DNA of 64,000 bases from an uncultured Oscillibacter sp. (GCF_910584465.1 NZ_CAJUBK010000007.1:1-64000), one strand, 5' to 3'. Positions 16,953-26,396 are shown, counted from the first letter of the stretch. Program-made: numbers and translations. The notes: generated by a model from the letters alone, not told the origin.

Positions 16953-18062
16953 TCAAACGTTGAAGCGGAAGTAGATCATGTCGCCGTCCTGGACGACATA
17001 CTCCTTGCCCTCGCTGCGCAGGAGGCCCTTCTCCTTGGCGGCGGCCACGCTCCCGCAGCGCACCATGTCCTCGTAGGCGATGACCTCCGCCCGGATGAAG
17101 CCCCGCTCGATGTCGGTGTGGATCTTCCCGGCGGCCTGCGGGGCCTTGGTGCCCTTCCGGATGGTCCAGGCCCGGCACTCGTCCTTGCCGTAGGTCAAAA
17201 AGGAGATCAGCCCCAGCAGGGCGTAGGAACACTTGATGAGCCGGTCCAGGCCGGACTCCGCCACGCCCAGCTCCTCCAGGAACATCTGCCGCTCCTCGCC
17301 TTCCAGCTCGGCCACGTCCTGCTCCAGCTTGGCGCAGATGGGGAGCACCTGGGCCCCCTCCGCCTCGGCCACCTGACGGACCTGCCGGAAGTAGGCGTTG
17401 CCCTCCAGATCCGCGAAGCCCTCCTCGTCGGTGTTGGCGGCGTAGATGATGGGCTTGAGGGTCAGCAGGTCGGAGGTCGCCACCAGCGCCCTGTCCTCGT
17501 CGGAGCACTCGAAGGTCCGGGCGGACTTCCCGGCGTCCAGGTGCTCCGCCAGGGACTGGAAGACCTCCGCCTCATGGAGGAACTTCTTGTCGCCCTTGGC
17601 AGCCTTCCGGGCCTTCTCCACCCGGCGCTCCACCATCTCCAGGTCCGCCATGATCAGCTCCAGATCGATGGCCTCCATGTCCCCCAGGGGGTCCACCGGC
17701 ACGCTGGTCCCGGCGTCCGCCACCACGTGCATGATGTTCTCGTCGTCGAAGCACCGCACCACGTGGATGATCGCGTCGGTCTCCCGGATGTTCGCCAGGA
17801 ACTTGTTGCCCAGGCCCGCGCCCTTGCTGGCGCCCTTCACCAGCCCGGCGATGTCCACGAACTCGATGACCGCCGGGGTCTTCTTGTCCGGCTCGTACAT
17901 CTCCGCCAGCTTGTCCAGCCGCTCGTCGGGGACGGCCACCATGCCCACGTTGGGATCGATGGTGCAGAAGGGGTAGTTGGCGCTCTCCGCGCCGGCGTTG
18001 GTGATGGCGTTGAACAGAGTGGACTTGCCCACGTTGGGCAGTCCCACGATGCCTAATCTCAT
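16953..18062 (-). CDS. ychF: Ribosome-binding P-loop ATPase YchF (OLA1 family)
   Basis: A 369-residue protein of the Obg-like family that binds ATP in preference to GTP and associates with ribosomes. Visible are G1 GLPNVGKSTLFNAI at the N-terminus, G3 DIAGLVKGASKGAGLGN, the NxxE-type G4 replacement in YAANTDEEGF, and the C-terminal TGS-like domain ending GDMIYFRFNV. Length is normal (363-370). AAAGGAG lies 14 bases before the ATG. It is transcribed from a promoter about 265 bases upstream through a structured leader. Confidence 0.95.
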   Translation of the reverse strand: MRLGIVGLPNVGKSTLFNAITNAGAESANYPFCTIDPNVGMVAVPDERLDKLAEMYEPDKKTPAVIEFVDIAGLVKGASKGAGLGNKFLANIRETDAIIHVVRCFDDENIMHVVADAGTSVPVDPLGDMEAIDLELIMADLEMVERRVEKARKAAKGDKKFLHEAEVFQSLAEHLDAGKSARTFECSDEDRALVATSDLLTLKPIIYAANTDEEGFADLEGNAYFRQVRQVAEAEGAQVLPICAKLEQDVAELEGEERQMFLEELGVAESGLDRLIKCSYALLGLISFLTYGKDECRAWTIRKGTKAPQAAGKIHTDIERGFIRAEVIAYEDMVRCGSVAAAKEKGLLRSEGKEYVVQDGDMIYFRFNV

Positions 18063-18121
18063 AGCTTCCTACAACTCCTTTTGTTTTCAAGGGCCCGCAC
18101 ACACGGAGGATGTCCCATGGA

Positions 18122-18172
18122 TCCGGGGAGGCGCGGCGGCACGGTGCGGCAGGGCTGCCGCGCCTCCCCGGA
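18122..18172 (-). promoter_or_regulatory. Long hairpin in the ychF leader RNA
   Basis: A perfect 16-base-pair inverted repeat, TCCGGGGAGGCGCGGC (18122-18137) and its complement (18157-18172), with a 19-base loop, lies inside the untranslated leader between the ychF promoter and ATG. No T tract follows on the minus strand, so it is not a simple terminator. Confidence 0.55.
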
Positions 18173-18325
18173 CGTCCGCCGCCTTGGCCGAAGTACCGTG
18201 CCGAGGCTCCGCCGGCCTTCCTCCGGCCGGTCCTCATGCCGCATCCCCGCCTCCCAAACTCCTGCCGGCCGCGGGCCCGGGCCCCGCTCGTCCGTCCGGC
18301 GGAGCAGGGGCTCGTCGGATGACCC

Positions 18326-18354
18326 ATTATAGCATAGGGCCCCGGGTTTCTCAA
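18326..18354 (-). promoter_or_regulatory. Promoter for ychF
   Basis: Minus strand: TTGAGA (18349-18354), 17-base spacer, TATAAT (18326-18331). It predicts a leader of roughly 255 bases before the ychF ATG. Confidence 0.75.
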
Positions 18355-18405
18355 TACCCATTCGGCAGTCCTGCCCATCTCGCGCACGATCTTCGCTTCT
18401 TATCA

Positions 18406-18434
18406 TTGACGTGATCGAACTCATATGATATCAT
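18406..18434 (+). promoter_or_regulatory. Promoter for the soluble hybrid kinase
   Basis: TTGACG (18406-18411), 17-base spacer, TATCAT (18429-18434). It lies 56 bases before ATG 18491. Confidence 0.7.
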
Positions 18435-18490
18435 AACAGGGATTTTTTACTTTTGGAGCGAAGCTGTGGAGAGAAAGCGGGGACTGGCTT

Positions 18491-20662
18491 ATGGATCACG
18501 CAGAGGGACTCTTGCCGGCCGGAGGGGCCGCTCCGGCCGTCGAGGCTCATGAGCAGCACAGCGGCATGCGAAGCGTCCAGGACCTGGAGGCCATCATCAA
18601 CGAGGGCCTCCGCACCGCTCTGATGGAGGAGACCCCGGACCGGTCGCTCAAGGTGCTGCTGGAGCACCTGGGGAAAGCTCTGAACGGAGAGCGCACCTAC
18701 ATCTTTGAACAGAACGGGTCCGGCGGCGACGACAACACCTATGAGTGGGTGGCCGACGGGGTGGAACCGGAACAGGAGAACCTTCAAAACGTCCCCCCGG
18801 AGGTGTGTGCCAGCTGGTACCGGAACTTCAGCATCGGCAGACACATCGTCATCGAGAGCGTGGAGGACATCCGGGAGTCGGAGCCGCTCCAGTACGAGAA
18901 CCTGAAGCGGCAGGGCATCCACTCCCTCGTGGTGGTCCCCCTGTACGACGGGGAGCGGATCATCGGCTTCTACGGCGTGGACGATCCCCCGGTGAAGTCG
19001 CTGGAATACGCGTCCAACATGCTGCAGACGGCGGCGTACTTCATCGTGTCCTCCCTGAAGCGGCGCGACCTGTTCCGGGCGCTTCAAAAGCGGAGCTACC
19101 TGGAGGGGAGGCAGAGCCTGGAGGGCATCCTGGAGGGGGCCAGGACCGGCATCTGGACCATCGAGCTGGAGGATGGCTGCCCGCCCAGGATGTACGCGGA
19201 CCGGACCATGCGGATCCTCCTGGGCGTGCCGGACGGCATCGGGCCGGAGGAATGCTACCGGCACTGGTCCGAGCGCATCGAGCCGGACTATGTGGAGATG
19301 GTCCGGGAGACGGTGGAGGAGATGTTGAAGACCGGACGGGCCGAGGTGATCTACCCCTGGGACCATCCGGAGCTGGGCAAGATCTATGTCCGCTGCGGCG
19401 GCGTGCCGGACAAGACGTTCGCGAAGCCGGGCGCCTGCCTGAACGGATACCACCAGGACATCACGGAGACCATGGTGACGCGGAAAAAGCAGGAGCAGTC
19501 CATCATGGAGCTCCTGGAACGGGTACGGCGGGCGAACTCGGCGAAAAGCGAGTTCCTCTCCCATATGTCCCACGATCTCCGCACGCCCATCAACGGGATC
19601 TTAGGGATGCTGGCCATCCTGGAAAAAAGCCAGGACGACCCGGAGCGGCAGAGGGACTGCCGGAGGAAGATCCGTGTGTCGGCAGAGCACCTGCTGTCTT
19701 TGGTGAACGATGTCCTCCAGGTGAGCAACCTGGAGAGCGGGAAGCCGGCGGCGGCGGCGGAGCCCTTCGACCTCCGCACCGTGCTGGAGGACTGCGTCAC
19801 GATCTTGTCCCCCCTGGCGGAAGAGCGGGACGTCCTGCTGGAGCTGGAGACGTCCGGCCTGCGGCACAGCCGGGCGATCGGGGACCCGCTCCGTTTGAAG
19901 CAGGTCCTGATGGGCGTCATCGACAACGCCCTCAAATATAACCGCCCCCACGGCTCCGTGTCCGTCCGGGCGGAGGAGGCCGCCTTCCGCGACGGGACCG
20001 TGCGCTGCCGTTTCACCATCGAAGACACCGGGATCGGCATCGGGGAGGACTTCAAGGACCACATCTTCGAGCCCTTCACCCAGGAGCACCAGGGCGCCAG
20101 GACCGACTATAACGGCGCCGGGCTCGGCATGTCCATCGTGAAGCGGCTGGTGGACCAGATGGAAGGGACGATCGAGGTGGACAGCCGGGTCGGCAAGGGC
20201 AGCGTGGTCCGGATCGTCCTGCCCATCCGGGCAGATCCGGCCGGGGAAGCGCGCTTTGAGGAAAAAGAGCGGGGCGATATCGCCGGGATGCAGGTCCTCC
20301 TGGCGGAGGACAACGAGATCAACTGTGAGATCGTGGAGTTCATGCTGCGGGACGCGGGCGCGGAGGTCGTGACCGCGAAGGATGGGAAAGCCGCCGTGGA
20401 CGCGTTCGAAGCATCCGCCTCGGGGACGTTCGACTGCATACTCATGGATCTGATGATGCCGGTGATGAGCGGCTACGAGGCGGCCCGGGTGATCCGCGGC
20501 CTGGACCGGGCGGACGCGAGGTCCGTGCCCATCATAGCGCTGTCGGCCAACGCGTTCGAAGCGGATATCGCGCTGGCGAAGGACGCCGGGATGGATGCCC
20601 ACCTGGCAAAACCGGTGGACATCCACAGGATGTTCCAGGTCATGAGCCGGCTGAGAGCGTGA
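18491..20662 (+). CDS. Cytoplasmic hybrid histidine kinase (GAF-PAS-HisKA-HATPase-REC)
   Basis: A 723-residue kinase without transmembrane segments. A GAF-like domain spans about 30-195 (LVVVPLYDGERIIGFYGVD) and a PAS-like domain about 205-330 (GARTGIWTIELEDG). Then come HisKA with HMSHDLRTP (His about 361), the ATPase with NALKYN, EDTGIGIG and GAGLGMS, and a C-terminal receiver at about 595-720 (LLAEDNEIN, MDLMMP, AKP). It probably senses a cytoplasmic small molecule. There is no DNA-binding output, so the phosphoryl group must leave through an unlinked partner. It is followed 56 bases later by another hybrid kinase. The region before ATG is purine-rich but only a weak ribosome site. Confidence 0.88.
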   Translation: MDHAEGLLPAGGAAPAVEAHEQHSGMRSVQDLEAIINEGLRTALMEETPDRSLKVLLEHLGKALNGERTYIFEQNGSGGDDNTYEWVADGVEPEQENLQNVPPEVCASWYRNFSIGRHIVIESVEDIRESEPLQYENLKRQGIHSLVVVPLYDGERIIGFYGVDDPPVKSLEYASNMLQTAAYFIVSSLKRRDLFRALQKRSYLEGRQSLEGILEGARTGIWTIELEDGCPPRMYADRTMRILLGVPDGIGPEECYRHWSERIEPDYVEMVRETVEEMLKTGRAEVIYPWDHPELGKIYVRCGGVPDKTFAKPGACLNGYHQDITETMVTRKKQEQSIMELLERVRRANSAKSEFLSHMSHDLRTPINGILGMLAILEKSQDDPERQRDCRRKIRVSAEHLLSLVNDVLQVSNLESGKPAAAAEPFDLRTVLEDCVTILSPLAEERDVLLELETSGLRHSRAIGDPLRLKQVLMGVIDNALKYNRPHGSVSVRAEEAAFRDGTVRCRFTIEDTGIGIGEDFKDHIFEPFTQEHQGARTDYNGAGLGMSIVKRLVDQMEGTIEVDSRVGKGSVVRIVLPIRADPAGEARFEEKERGDIAGMQVLLAEDNEINCEIVEFMLRDAGAEVVTAKDGKAAVDAFEASASGTFDCILMDLMMPVMSGYEAARVIRGLDRADARSVPIIALSANAFEADIALAKDAGMDAHLAKPVDIHRMFQVMSRLRA

Positions 20663-20718
20663 CAGGGCCCGGGACGCCGGACGTCTGGAACGCTGAAAAC
20701 AGAGGAGATTGAAAAAAT

Positions 20719-22917
20719 ATGGGAAACAAGACTTTGCCGCGTTCTTTGAAGATCGGTATCGCGGTGATCGTTTGTCTCACGATCTTCGTGTTTTCTTTCC
20801 TGGGATCCTCCCTTCACGATATGAGCGAGAACACGATCGAGGAGATCGGCACCGCCTATATGGCCGGGATGAACGAGCAGGTGTCGCTGCACTTCGAGAC
20901 GATCATCGAGCTCCGCCTGACCATGGCGGAATCCATCGCGCACATCGCGGCGGGGGACGAGGGGGATCCCGGTCTCGGGACGAGGGAGGAGATCGAATAC
21001 GGCGCAAGGGCAAGGCATTTTTTGTGCGCCGCCCTGTACTCGCCTGACGGCGGGATCGAGATGATCTTCGGCGACCCCGTGGAGCTCAACCACCCGGAGC
21101 CCTTCCTGGAGAGCCTGCGGGACGGGGAGCGCAAAGCGGCCTCCGCCGTCAGCAGCAGCGGCGACGGCGTGATCTTGTTCGGCGTCCCCTGCGGATACCC
21201 CATGTCCGACGGCAGCGACAGCCTCGCGATCGTGGTGGGGCTCTCCACCAAATATATGGACGAGGTCTTGTTCCTGGATTCGGACAAGTCCCTGAGCTAT
21301 TCCTTCGTGATCCGGGGAGACGGCAGCTATGTCGTCGGGAACGAGGGGGATGTCTACGAGAACTATTTCGACAGGCTCCGCAGCATCTTCGGCGGGCAGG
21401 AGGCGGAGGCGTTCATCGAACAGATGAAGGCCGCCATGGACGCCGGCCGGGATCGCTCCGCCATCCTGAAAAGCGGCGGGTCGCGCCGCCACATATACTG
21501 CACCGGCCTCCCCTACTGCGAGTGGTACCTGGTGACGGTCCTCCCCTTCGAGGGGCTGGACGACGCCATCTCCGGCATGGGGAGCCGGTGGCTCACCGCC
21601 GTCTACGCCGCCTCCTTCGCGGTGATCGCCATGCTCCTCTACATATTCTTCCGCTACTTGAGGCTCTTCCGGGACCAGGTGTCCGAACTGAAGCGCATGA
21701 ACGCGGAGATGGACCTGGCCCGGGAGGCCGCGGAACAGGCGCGGAAAGAGGCGGAGCAGGCCAACCTGGCGAAGCAGGAGTTCCTGTCCAGCATGAGCCA
21801 CGACATCCGCACTCCCATGAACGCCATCATCGGCATGACCTCCCTGGCCCTGGACGACACGGACGACCCGGAGCGGGTCCGGGACCACCTGGGCAAGATC
21901 GCGCTGTCCAGCAAGCACCTGCTGGGCCTCATCAACGACGTGCTGGACATCTCCAAGATCGAGAGCGGCAAAATGACGCTGAACGTGGAGCCGGTGTCGC
22001 TGAAGGAGACGATGGACGGCATCGTCAGCATCATGCAGCCCCAGGTCGAGGCGAAGAGGCAGCAGTTCCGCGCGCTCACCCGGGAGATCCTTTCGGAAAA
22101 CGTGTACTGCGACGGCGTGCGGCTGAACCAGGTGCTGATCAACCTGCTGGGGAACGCCGTCAAATTCACCCCGGAGGAGGGCACCGTCCAGATCGTCTTG
22201 TATCAGGAGGCGCTGCCGGGGGACGCTTCCCGGGTCCGCACCCACTTCCTGGTGAGCGACACGGGCATCGGCATGTCGAAGGAATATCAGAAGGTCATCT
22301 TCGAGTCCTTCAGCCGGGAGGACAACACCCGGGTCCGGAAGACGGAGGGCTCCGGGCTGGGCATGACGATCACCAAGTACATCGTGGACGCCATGGGCGG
22401 GACGATCTCCGTCCACAGCGAGCAGGGCCGGGGCAGCGAGTTCCACGTCGTGCTCGATCTGGAGGAGGCGCCCGACTGCGCGGCACCGGAGCCGGCCGGC
22501 GGGGCCGCCGGCGCTGACGCCGCGGGCGAGGTGGAGCTGAAAGGGAAACGCATCCTGTTGGCGGAGGACAACGAGCTCAACTGGGAGGTGGCGAGCGAGC
22601 TGCTTTCCGTCCTCGAGCTGGAGCTGGACCGGGCCGAGAACGGAGAGGTCTGCGTGGAAAGATTCAAGGGGTCCCCGGTCGGGTACTACGATGCGATCAT
22701 CATGGACGTGCGGATGCCGGTCATGGACGGCTACGAGGCGACCGCGGCCATCCGGGCGCTGGGACGGGCGGACGCGGGCCTCCCGATCATCGCCATGACC
22801 GCCGACGCCTTCTCGGAGGACATCCAGCGGTGCCTGGCGTGCGGCATGGACGACCATCTGGCCAAGCCGATCGACATCCAGGCCGTCGCCTGCAAATTGA
22901 AGAGATACCTGCGGTAA
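20719..22917 (+). CDS. Membrane hybrid histidine kinase (Cache-HisKA-HATPase-REC)
   Basis: A 732-residue sensor. Transmembrane segment 1 is at about 11-31, an extracellular Cache-type domain at about 35-290 and transmembrane segment 2 at about 294-314. A coiled-coil linker leads to HisKA with SMSHDIRTP (His about 361) and the ATPase (LLGNAVKFTP, SDTGIGM, GSGLGM). One receiver follows at about 610-730 (LLAEDNELN, IMDVRMP, AKPID). GGAGATTG before ATG 20719 is the ribosome site. It is likely co-transcribed with the soluble kinase upstream and again lacks an output domain. The sensor region shows no similarity I can see to that of the kinase at 11946-14498 beyond the general fold. Confidence 0.9.
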   Translation: MGNKTLPRSLKIGIAVIVCLTIFVFSFLGSSLHDMSENTIEEIGTAYMAGMNEQVSLHFETIIELRLTMAESIAHIAAGDEGDPGLGTREEIEYGARARHFLCAALYSPDGGIEMIFGDPVELNHPEPFLESLRDGERKAASAVSSSGDGVILFGVPCGYPMSDGSDSLAIVVGLSTKYMDEVLFLDSDKSLSYSFVIRGDGSYVVGNEGDVYENYFDRLRSIFGGQEAEAFIEQMKAAMDAGRDRSAILKSGGSRRHIYCTGLPYCEWYLVTVLPFEGLDDAISGMGSRWLTAVYAASFAVIAMLLYIFFRYLRLFRDQVSELKRMNAEMDLAREAAEQARKEAEQANLAKQEFLSSMSHDIRTPMNAIIGMTSLALDDTDDPERVRDHLGKIALSSKHLLGLINDVLDISKIESGKMTLNVEPVSLKETMDGIVSIMQPQVEAKRQQFRALTREILSENVYCDGVRLNQVLINLLGNAVKFTPEEGTVQIVLYQEALPGDASRVRTHFLVSDTGIGMSKEYQKVIFESFSREDNTRVRKTEGSGLGMTITKYIVDAMGGTISVHSEQGRGSEFHVVLDLEEAPDCAAPEPAGGAAGADAAGEVELKGKRILLAEDNELNWEVASELLSVLELELDRAENGEVCVERFKGSPVGYYDAIIMDVRMPVMDGYEATAAIRALGRADAGLPIIAMTADAFSEDIQRCLACGMDDHLAKPIDIQAVACKLKRYLR

Positions 22918-22924
22918 GGATGGG

Positions 22925-22968
22925 GGCCGGGAGGCGGCGGCTGGGGCCGGCGCCTCCCGGCCGTCTTG
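22925..22968 (+). terminator. Probable terminator after the kinase pair
   Basis: An 11-base-pair stem, GGCCGGGAGGC (22925-22935) with GCCTCCCGGCC (22952-22962), starts eight bases after the kinase stop. The following GTCTTGAT is only weakly T-rich. Confidence 0.45.
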
Positions 22969-23031
22969 ATGGGCCCTCCCCGGGGAAGCGGGGGCATCCG
23001 GGGACCGGGGCGCGGGGCGCCGCCCGGTTCC

Positions 23032-23060
23032 TTGACACCCCCTCCCATTTATGCTATCAT
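23032..23060 (+). promoter_or_regulatory. Promoter for the glycosyltransferase operon
   Basis: TTGACA (23032-23037), 17-base spacer, TATCAT (23055-23060). Transcription would start about 75 bases before ATG 23143. Confidence 0.8.
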
Positions 23061-23142
23061 CAGGGAAACTTCAAGACACATCCGGCCGGTCCCGCGCCGA
23101 AGGCCCGGGCCCGGCCCGAAAGAGAAGGGAGTGGGGAGCTCC

Positions 23143-24081
23143 ATGGATCGGATCGCCGTCCTGATCCCCTGCTACAACGAAAGCCAGACCATCACGAAGG
23201 TGGTCCGCGACGTGGCCGCCGTCCTCCCGGAGGCGGCGATCTACGTCTATGACAACAACTCCACCGACGGCACCGGCGACCTGGCCCGTGCCGCGGGCGC
23301 CGTGGTCCGCCGGGAGTATAAGCAGGGGAAGGGCAACGTCATCCGCAGGATGTTCCGGGAGGTGGACGCCCAGTGCTACCTGATGCTGGACGGGGACGAC
23401 ACCTACCCGCCCGCCTCCGCCCCGGAGATGGCCCGGCTGGTGCTGGAGCGGGGAGCCGACATGGTGGTGGGCGACCGGCTGTCCTCCACCTACTTCCAGG
23501 AGAACAAGCGCCCCTTCCACAACTTCGGCAACTCCCTGGTCCGCTCCTCCATCAACTGGCTGTTCCACAGCGATATCAAAGACATCATGACGGGCTATCG
23601 GGCCTTCAGCTACCAGTTCGTGAAGACGTTCCCGGTGCTCTCCTCCGGCTTCGAGATCGAGACGGAGATGAGCATCCACGCCGTGGATAAGAAGCTGTAC
23701 GTGGAGAACGTGGTGGTGGACTACCAGGACCGCCCGGCGGGGAGCGTGTCCAAGCTGAACACCTACAGCGACGGGGCGCGGGTCCTGATGACCATCCTGC
23801 GGCTGTTCCGGCTCTACCGGCCCTTCCGGTTCTTCAGCCTGCTGGCGCTGGCGCTGGTGCTGGTCAGCGGGATCCTCTTTTTGCCGGTGCTGTCTACTTA
23901 CCTCCGCACCGGCCTGGTGCCCCGCTTCCCCACCCTGATCGTCAGCGGCTTCACCATGCTGGCGGCGCTGGTGGCCCTGTTCTCCGGCCTGCTCCTGGAC
24001 AACATGCGGCAAAAGGACTGCCGGGACTTCGAGTTCAAGCTCCAGCAGGTCCACGACCAATTCCTGCGATGGACGGCGTGA
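23143..24081 (+). CDS. Membrane-anchored family 2 glycosyltransferase
   Basis: A 312-residue GT-A enzyme. The N-terminus has the nucleotide-sugar site (AVLIPCYNESQTI), YDNNSTDGT, and the metal-binding DGDDTYP (DxD). Two transmembrane helices follow near 228-250 and 268-290, as in dolichyl/undecaprenyl-phosphate sugar transferases. It probably loads a sugar on undecaprenyl phosphate at the inner membrane face. ATG 23143 is chosen for the AGAAGGGAGTGGGGAG site before it; the longer open frame to 22966 is out of context. The gene overlaps the next by 13 bases, and that next protein ends in a GtrA flippase-like domain, the usual partner of this enzyme type. Confidence 0.9.
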   Translation: MDRIAVLIPCYNESQTITKVVRDVAAVLPEAAIYVYDNNSTDGTGDLARAAGAVVRREYKQGKGNVIRRMFREVDAQCYLMLDGDDTYPPASAPEMARLVLERGADMVVGDRLSSTYFQENKRPFHNFGNSLVRSSINWLFHSDIKDIMTGYRAFSYQFVKTFPVLSSGFEIETEMSIHAVDKKLYVENVVVDYQDRPAGSVSKLNTYSDGARVLMTILRLFRLYRPFRFFSLLALALVLVSGILFLPVLSTYLRTGLVPRFPTLIVSGFTMLAALVALFSGLLLDNMRQKDCRDFEFKLQQVHDQFLRWTA

Positions 24082-26396
24082 GGCATCCGGTCCGGCGGGG
24101 GCTCCTCACCGGCGTCCTGGCCGTCTGGATCGCGGCCAGCCTGACGTGCAGCCTGAGCGCGGAGCCCCGCTACACGGCCGACCCCGCCCTGGAGGGCCTG
24201 GGGACGCTCTACCGCCTGCTGATCTACACGGTCCGGTCCTTCTTCACCGGGGACCCGGAGGCGGGCGCCTGCCTGGCCCTGTGCGCGGGGCTCTTGCTTT
24301 GGGGCCTCCCCTCCCTGCGGAGCACCGGCCTGGAGCGGGGGCTGGCGGGGTGCTTCGGGCTCCTGTTCGCCTCCTTCCAGCTGCTGGGCCTCTCCTACTC
24401 CCAGGAGCAGAGCTGGCGCGCCCTCTTCGGCTCCCGGTTCGTCTGCTTCCGGGGGGCGGTGTGCCTGGGCGGGCGGGCCCTGCTGGCGGCCTGCCTGGCG
24501 CTGTATGCCTTCCGGCTCCTGGACCGTCTCAGCGGCCGGCCGGTCCCGGCGCAGAGGCCGTTTCCCCGGAAGCGCTTCCTGCTGGCGGCGGGGCTGGTGG
24601 CGCTGTGCTGGCTGCCCTACTTCTGGGCCTTCTATCCCGGCCTCAGCAGCCCGGACACCGGGATGCAGATCGCCTGGGCCCTCCACAAGCCCACGCCGTG
24701 GCTCCAGTACTCCCCCCTCCGGGGCCCGGACATCTACGCCACCAACCACCATCCCTATCTCGTCACCCTCCTCTTCGGCCTCTTCGCCAAGCTGGGGCTG
24801 GCCCTGGGGGACCTCTCCCGGGGCGTGGCGCTGTACTGCGCCCTCCAGCTTTTGCTGACGGCCCTGGTGATGACCGCCGTGTGGTACTACCTCCGCCGCC
24901 TGGGCCTCTCGGAGAGGGTCTTCCGGGGCGGCCTGGCGTTCACGGCCCTGTTCCCGCTGTTCCCCCTGTACGCCATCACGATGCTGAAGGACTCCCTGTT
25001 CTCCCTGGCCTGCCTGGGCTTCTCCCTATTGCTGTTCGAGACGGCCCGGACGAGGGGGGAGGCCCTGAGGCGCCGGTCCTTCCTCCTCCTGCTGTCCGCC
25101 TCCGCGCTCCTGGTGGCCCTGACGAAGAACCAGGGGGTCTATTTCGTGGCGGCGGCGGGGATCTGCGCTCTGGCCTGCTGCCGTCCGCGCCTCCGGGCCG
25201 CCGCGGCGCTGCTGATCCCGGTGCTGCTGTTCCAGGCGGTCTGGATCCAGATCCTGCTCCCGGCCTGGAACGTGGCCCCCGGCGGGAAGCAGGAGGTCCT
25301 GGGCCTGCTGTTCCAGCAGACGGCCCGGTACGTCTCCACCTATCCGGAGGAGGTGACGGAGGAGGAAGCGGAGGCCATCCGGGCGGTCCTGGACTACGAC
25401 CGCCTGCCGGAGCTCTATGAGCCCCGTCTGGCGGACCCCGTGAAGTTCACCTTCCGCCAGGACGCCTCGCCGGACCAGCTCTCCGCCTACTATCACGTCT
25501 GGTCCCAGATGCTGCGCAAGCACCCGGCGGTGTACGCCGAGGCCCTGCTGAACAACATCTACGGCGGCTTCTTCGTCCGGCACGAGACCGCGCTGTCCTA
25601 TACGGACTTCGACAACAGGGAGACCGCCCCCTATCCGGAGCTCTGCGTCACGCCGCCTCCCCGGCAGCGCGCGGCAGGGGACGCCGCCCGGGTGCTCCTG
25701 GTGGCGGCCCAGCATGTCCCGGGCGCCGGGCTGCTGTTCTGCGTGGGCTTTTACCCCTGGGCGGTCCTCTTCGTCTTCCTGGACGTGCTGCGGCGGCGGC
25801 AGTATCCCCAGCTCCTGGCCCAGCTGCCGGCGATCCTCTCCGTGGCGGTGCTGGCGGCCGCCCCGGTGAGCGGGAGCTACCGCTACGCCATGCCCATGAT
25901 CTATATGCTCCCCTTCCTGCTGGCCTCCCGGACGCTCCCGGGGGAGCGCGGCGGGGCCCCGGCGGAGGTGCCGCCGCTCCTGCGGCAGATCCTCCGCTTC
26001 ACCCTGGTGGGCGGCCTGTGCTTCCTCATCGACTACGGCCTGCTGGCCCTGCTGGTGGAGGCGGCGGGATGGCCCGCCCTGGCCGCCAGCGCCGTGTCCT
26101 TCACCGTCTCCGTGGCGGTGAACTACCTGCTCAGCGTCCGCTTCGTCTTCCGCCGGCGGGAGGACGCCGGCCGGGGGCGCGAGATGACGGCGTTCCTCCT
26201 CATGAGCGTCATCGGCCTGGGGCTGAACCAGGTGCTGATGCTGGCGGGCACCCGGGCCCTGGGGCTCCACTACCTGGTCGTGAAGCCGGGCGCCACCATC
26301 CTTGTCATGGTCTATAATTTCGTGACGCGGAAGGTCTTCCTGGAAAAAGGGGCCGGCGGGCCGCCGCGAGAGCGCGGCCCCTCCCGAAGGCCCTGA
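24069..26396 (+). CDS. DUF6020-type membrane protein fused to a GtrA domain
   Basis: A 775-residue polytopic membrane protein. Residues about 1-620 resemble the DUF6020 family, GT-C-like proteins with many transmembrane helices and a short lumenal loop after helix 1. YPGLSSPDTGMQI and the NHHPYLVTLLFG stretch are the characteristic parts. Residues about 637-765 are a complete GtrA-like domain of four helices (FTLVGGLCFLIDYGLLALL in part, YNFVTRKVFL at the end). GtrA proteins move or present polyprenyl-phosphate sugars. The fusion suggests that one polypeptide accepts the lipid-linked sugar made by the preceding GT2 and transfers it to a surface polymer. Enzyme activity is inferred. Confidence 0.75.
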   Translation: MDGVRHPVRRGLLTGVLAVWIAASLTCSLSAEPRYTADPALEGLGTLYRLLIYTVRSFFTGDPEAGACLALCAGLLLWGLPSLRSTGLERGLAGCFGLLFASFQLLGLSYSQEQSWRALFGSRFVCFRGAVCLGGRALLAACLALYAFRLLDRLSGRPVPAQRPFPRKRFLLAAGLVALCWLPYFWAFYPGLSSPDTGMQIAWALHKPTPWLQYSPLRGPDIYATNHHPYLVTLLFGLFAKLGLALGDLSRGVALYCALQLLLTALVMTAVWYYLRRLGLSERVFRGGLAFTALFPLFPLYAITMLKDSLFSLACLGFSLLLFETARTRGEALRRRSFLLLLSASALLVALTKNQGVYFVAAAGICALACCRPRLRAAAALLIPVLLFQAVWIQILLPAWNVAPGGKQEVLGLLFQQTARYVSTYPEEVTEEEAEAIRAVLDYDRLPELYEPRLADPVKFTFRQDASPDQLSAYYHVWSQMLRKHPAVYAEALLNNIYGGFFVRHETALSYTDFDNRETAPYPELCVTPPPRQRAAGDAARVLLVAAQHVPGAGLLFCVGFYPWAVLFVFLDVLRRRQYPQLLAQLPAILSVAVLAAAPVSGSYRYAMPMIYMLPFLLASRTLPGERGGAPAEVPPLLRQILRFTLVGGLCFLIDYGLLALLVEAAGWPALAASAVSFTVSVAVNYLLSVRFVFRRREDAGRGREMTAFLLMSVIGLGLNQVLMLAGTRALGLHYLVVKPGATILVMVYNFVTRKVFLEKGAGGPPRERGPSRRP

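Larger units (their letters stand above)
18063..18490. other. Divergent intergenic region, ychF / kinase
   Basis: 428 bases with no supported gene. It carries the ychF leader and promoter on the minus strand and the promoter of the soluble hybrid kinase on the plus strand, described separately. The start points are about 120 bases apart. Confidence 0.6.
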
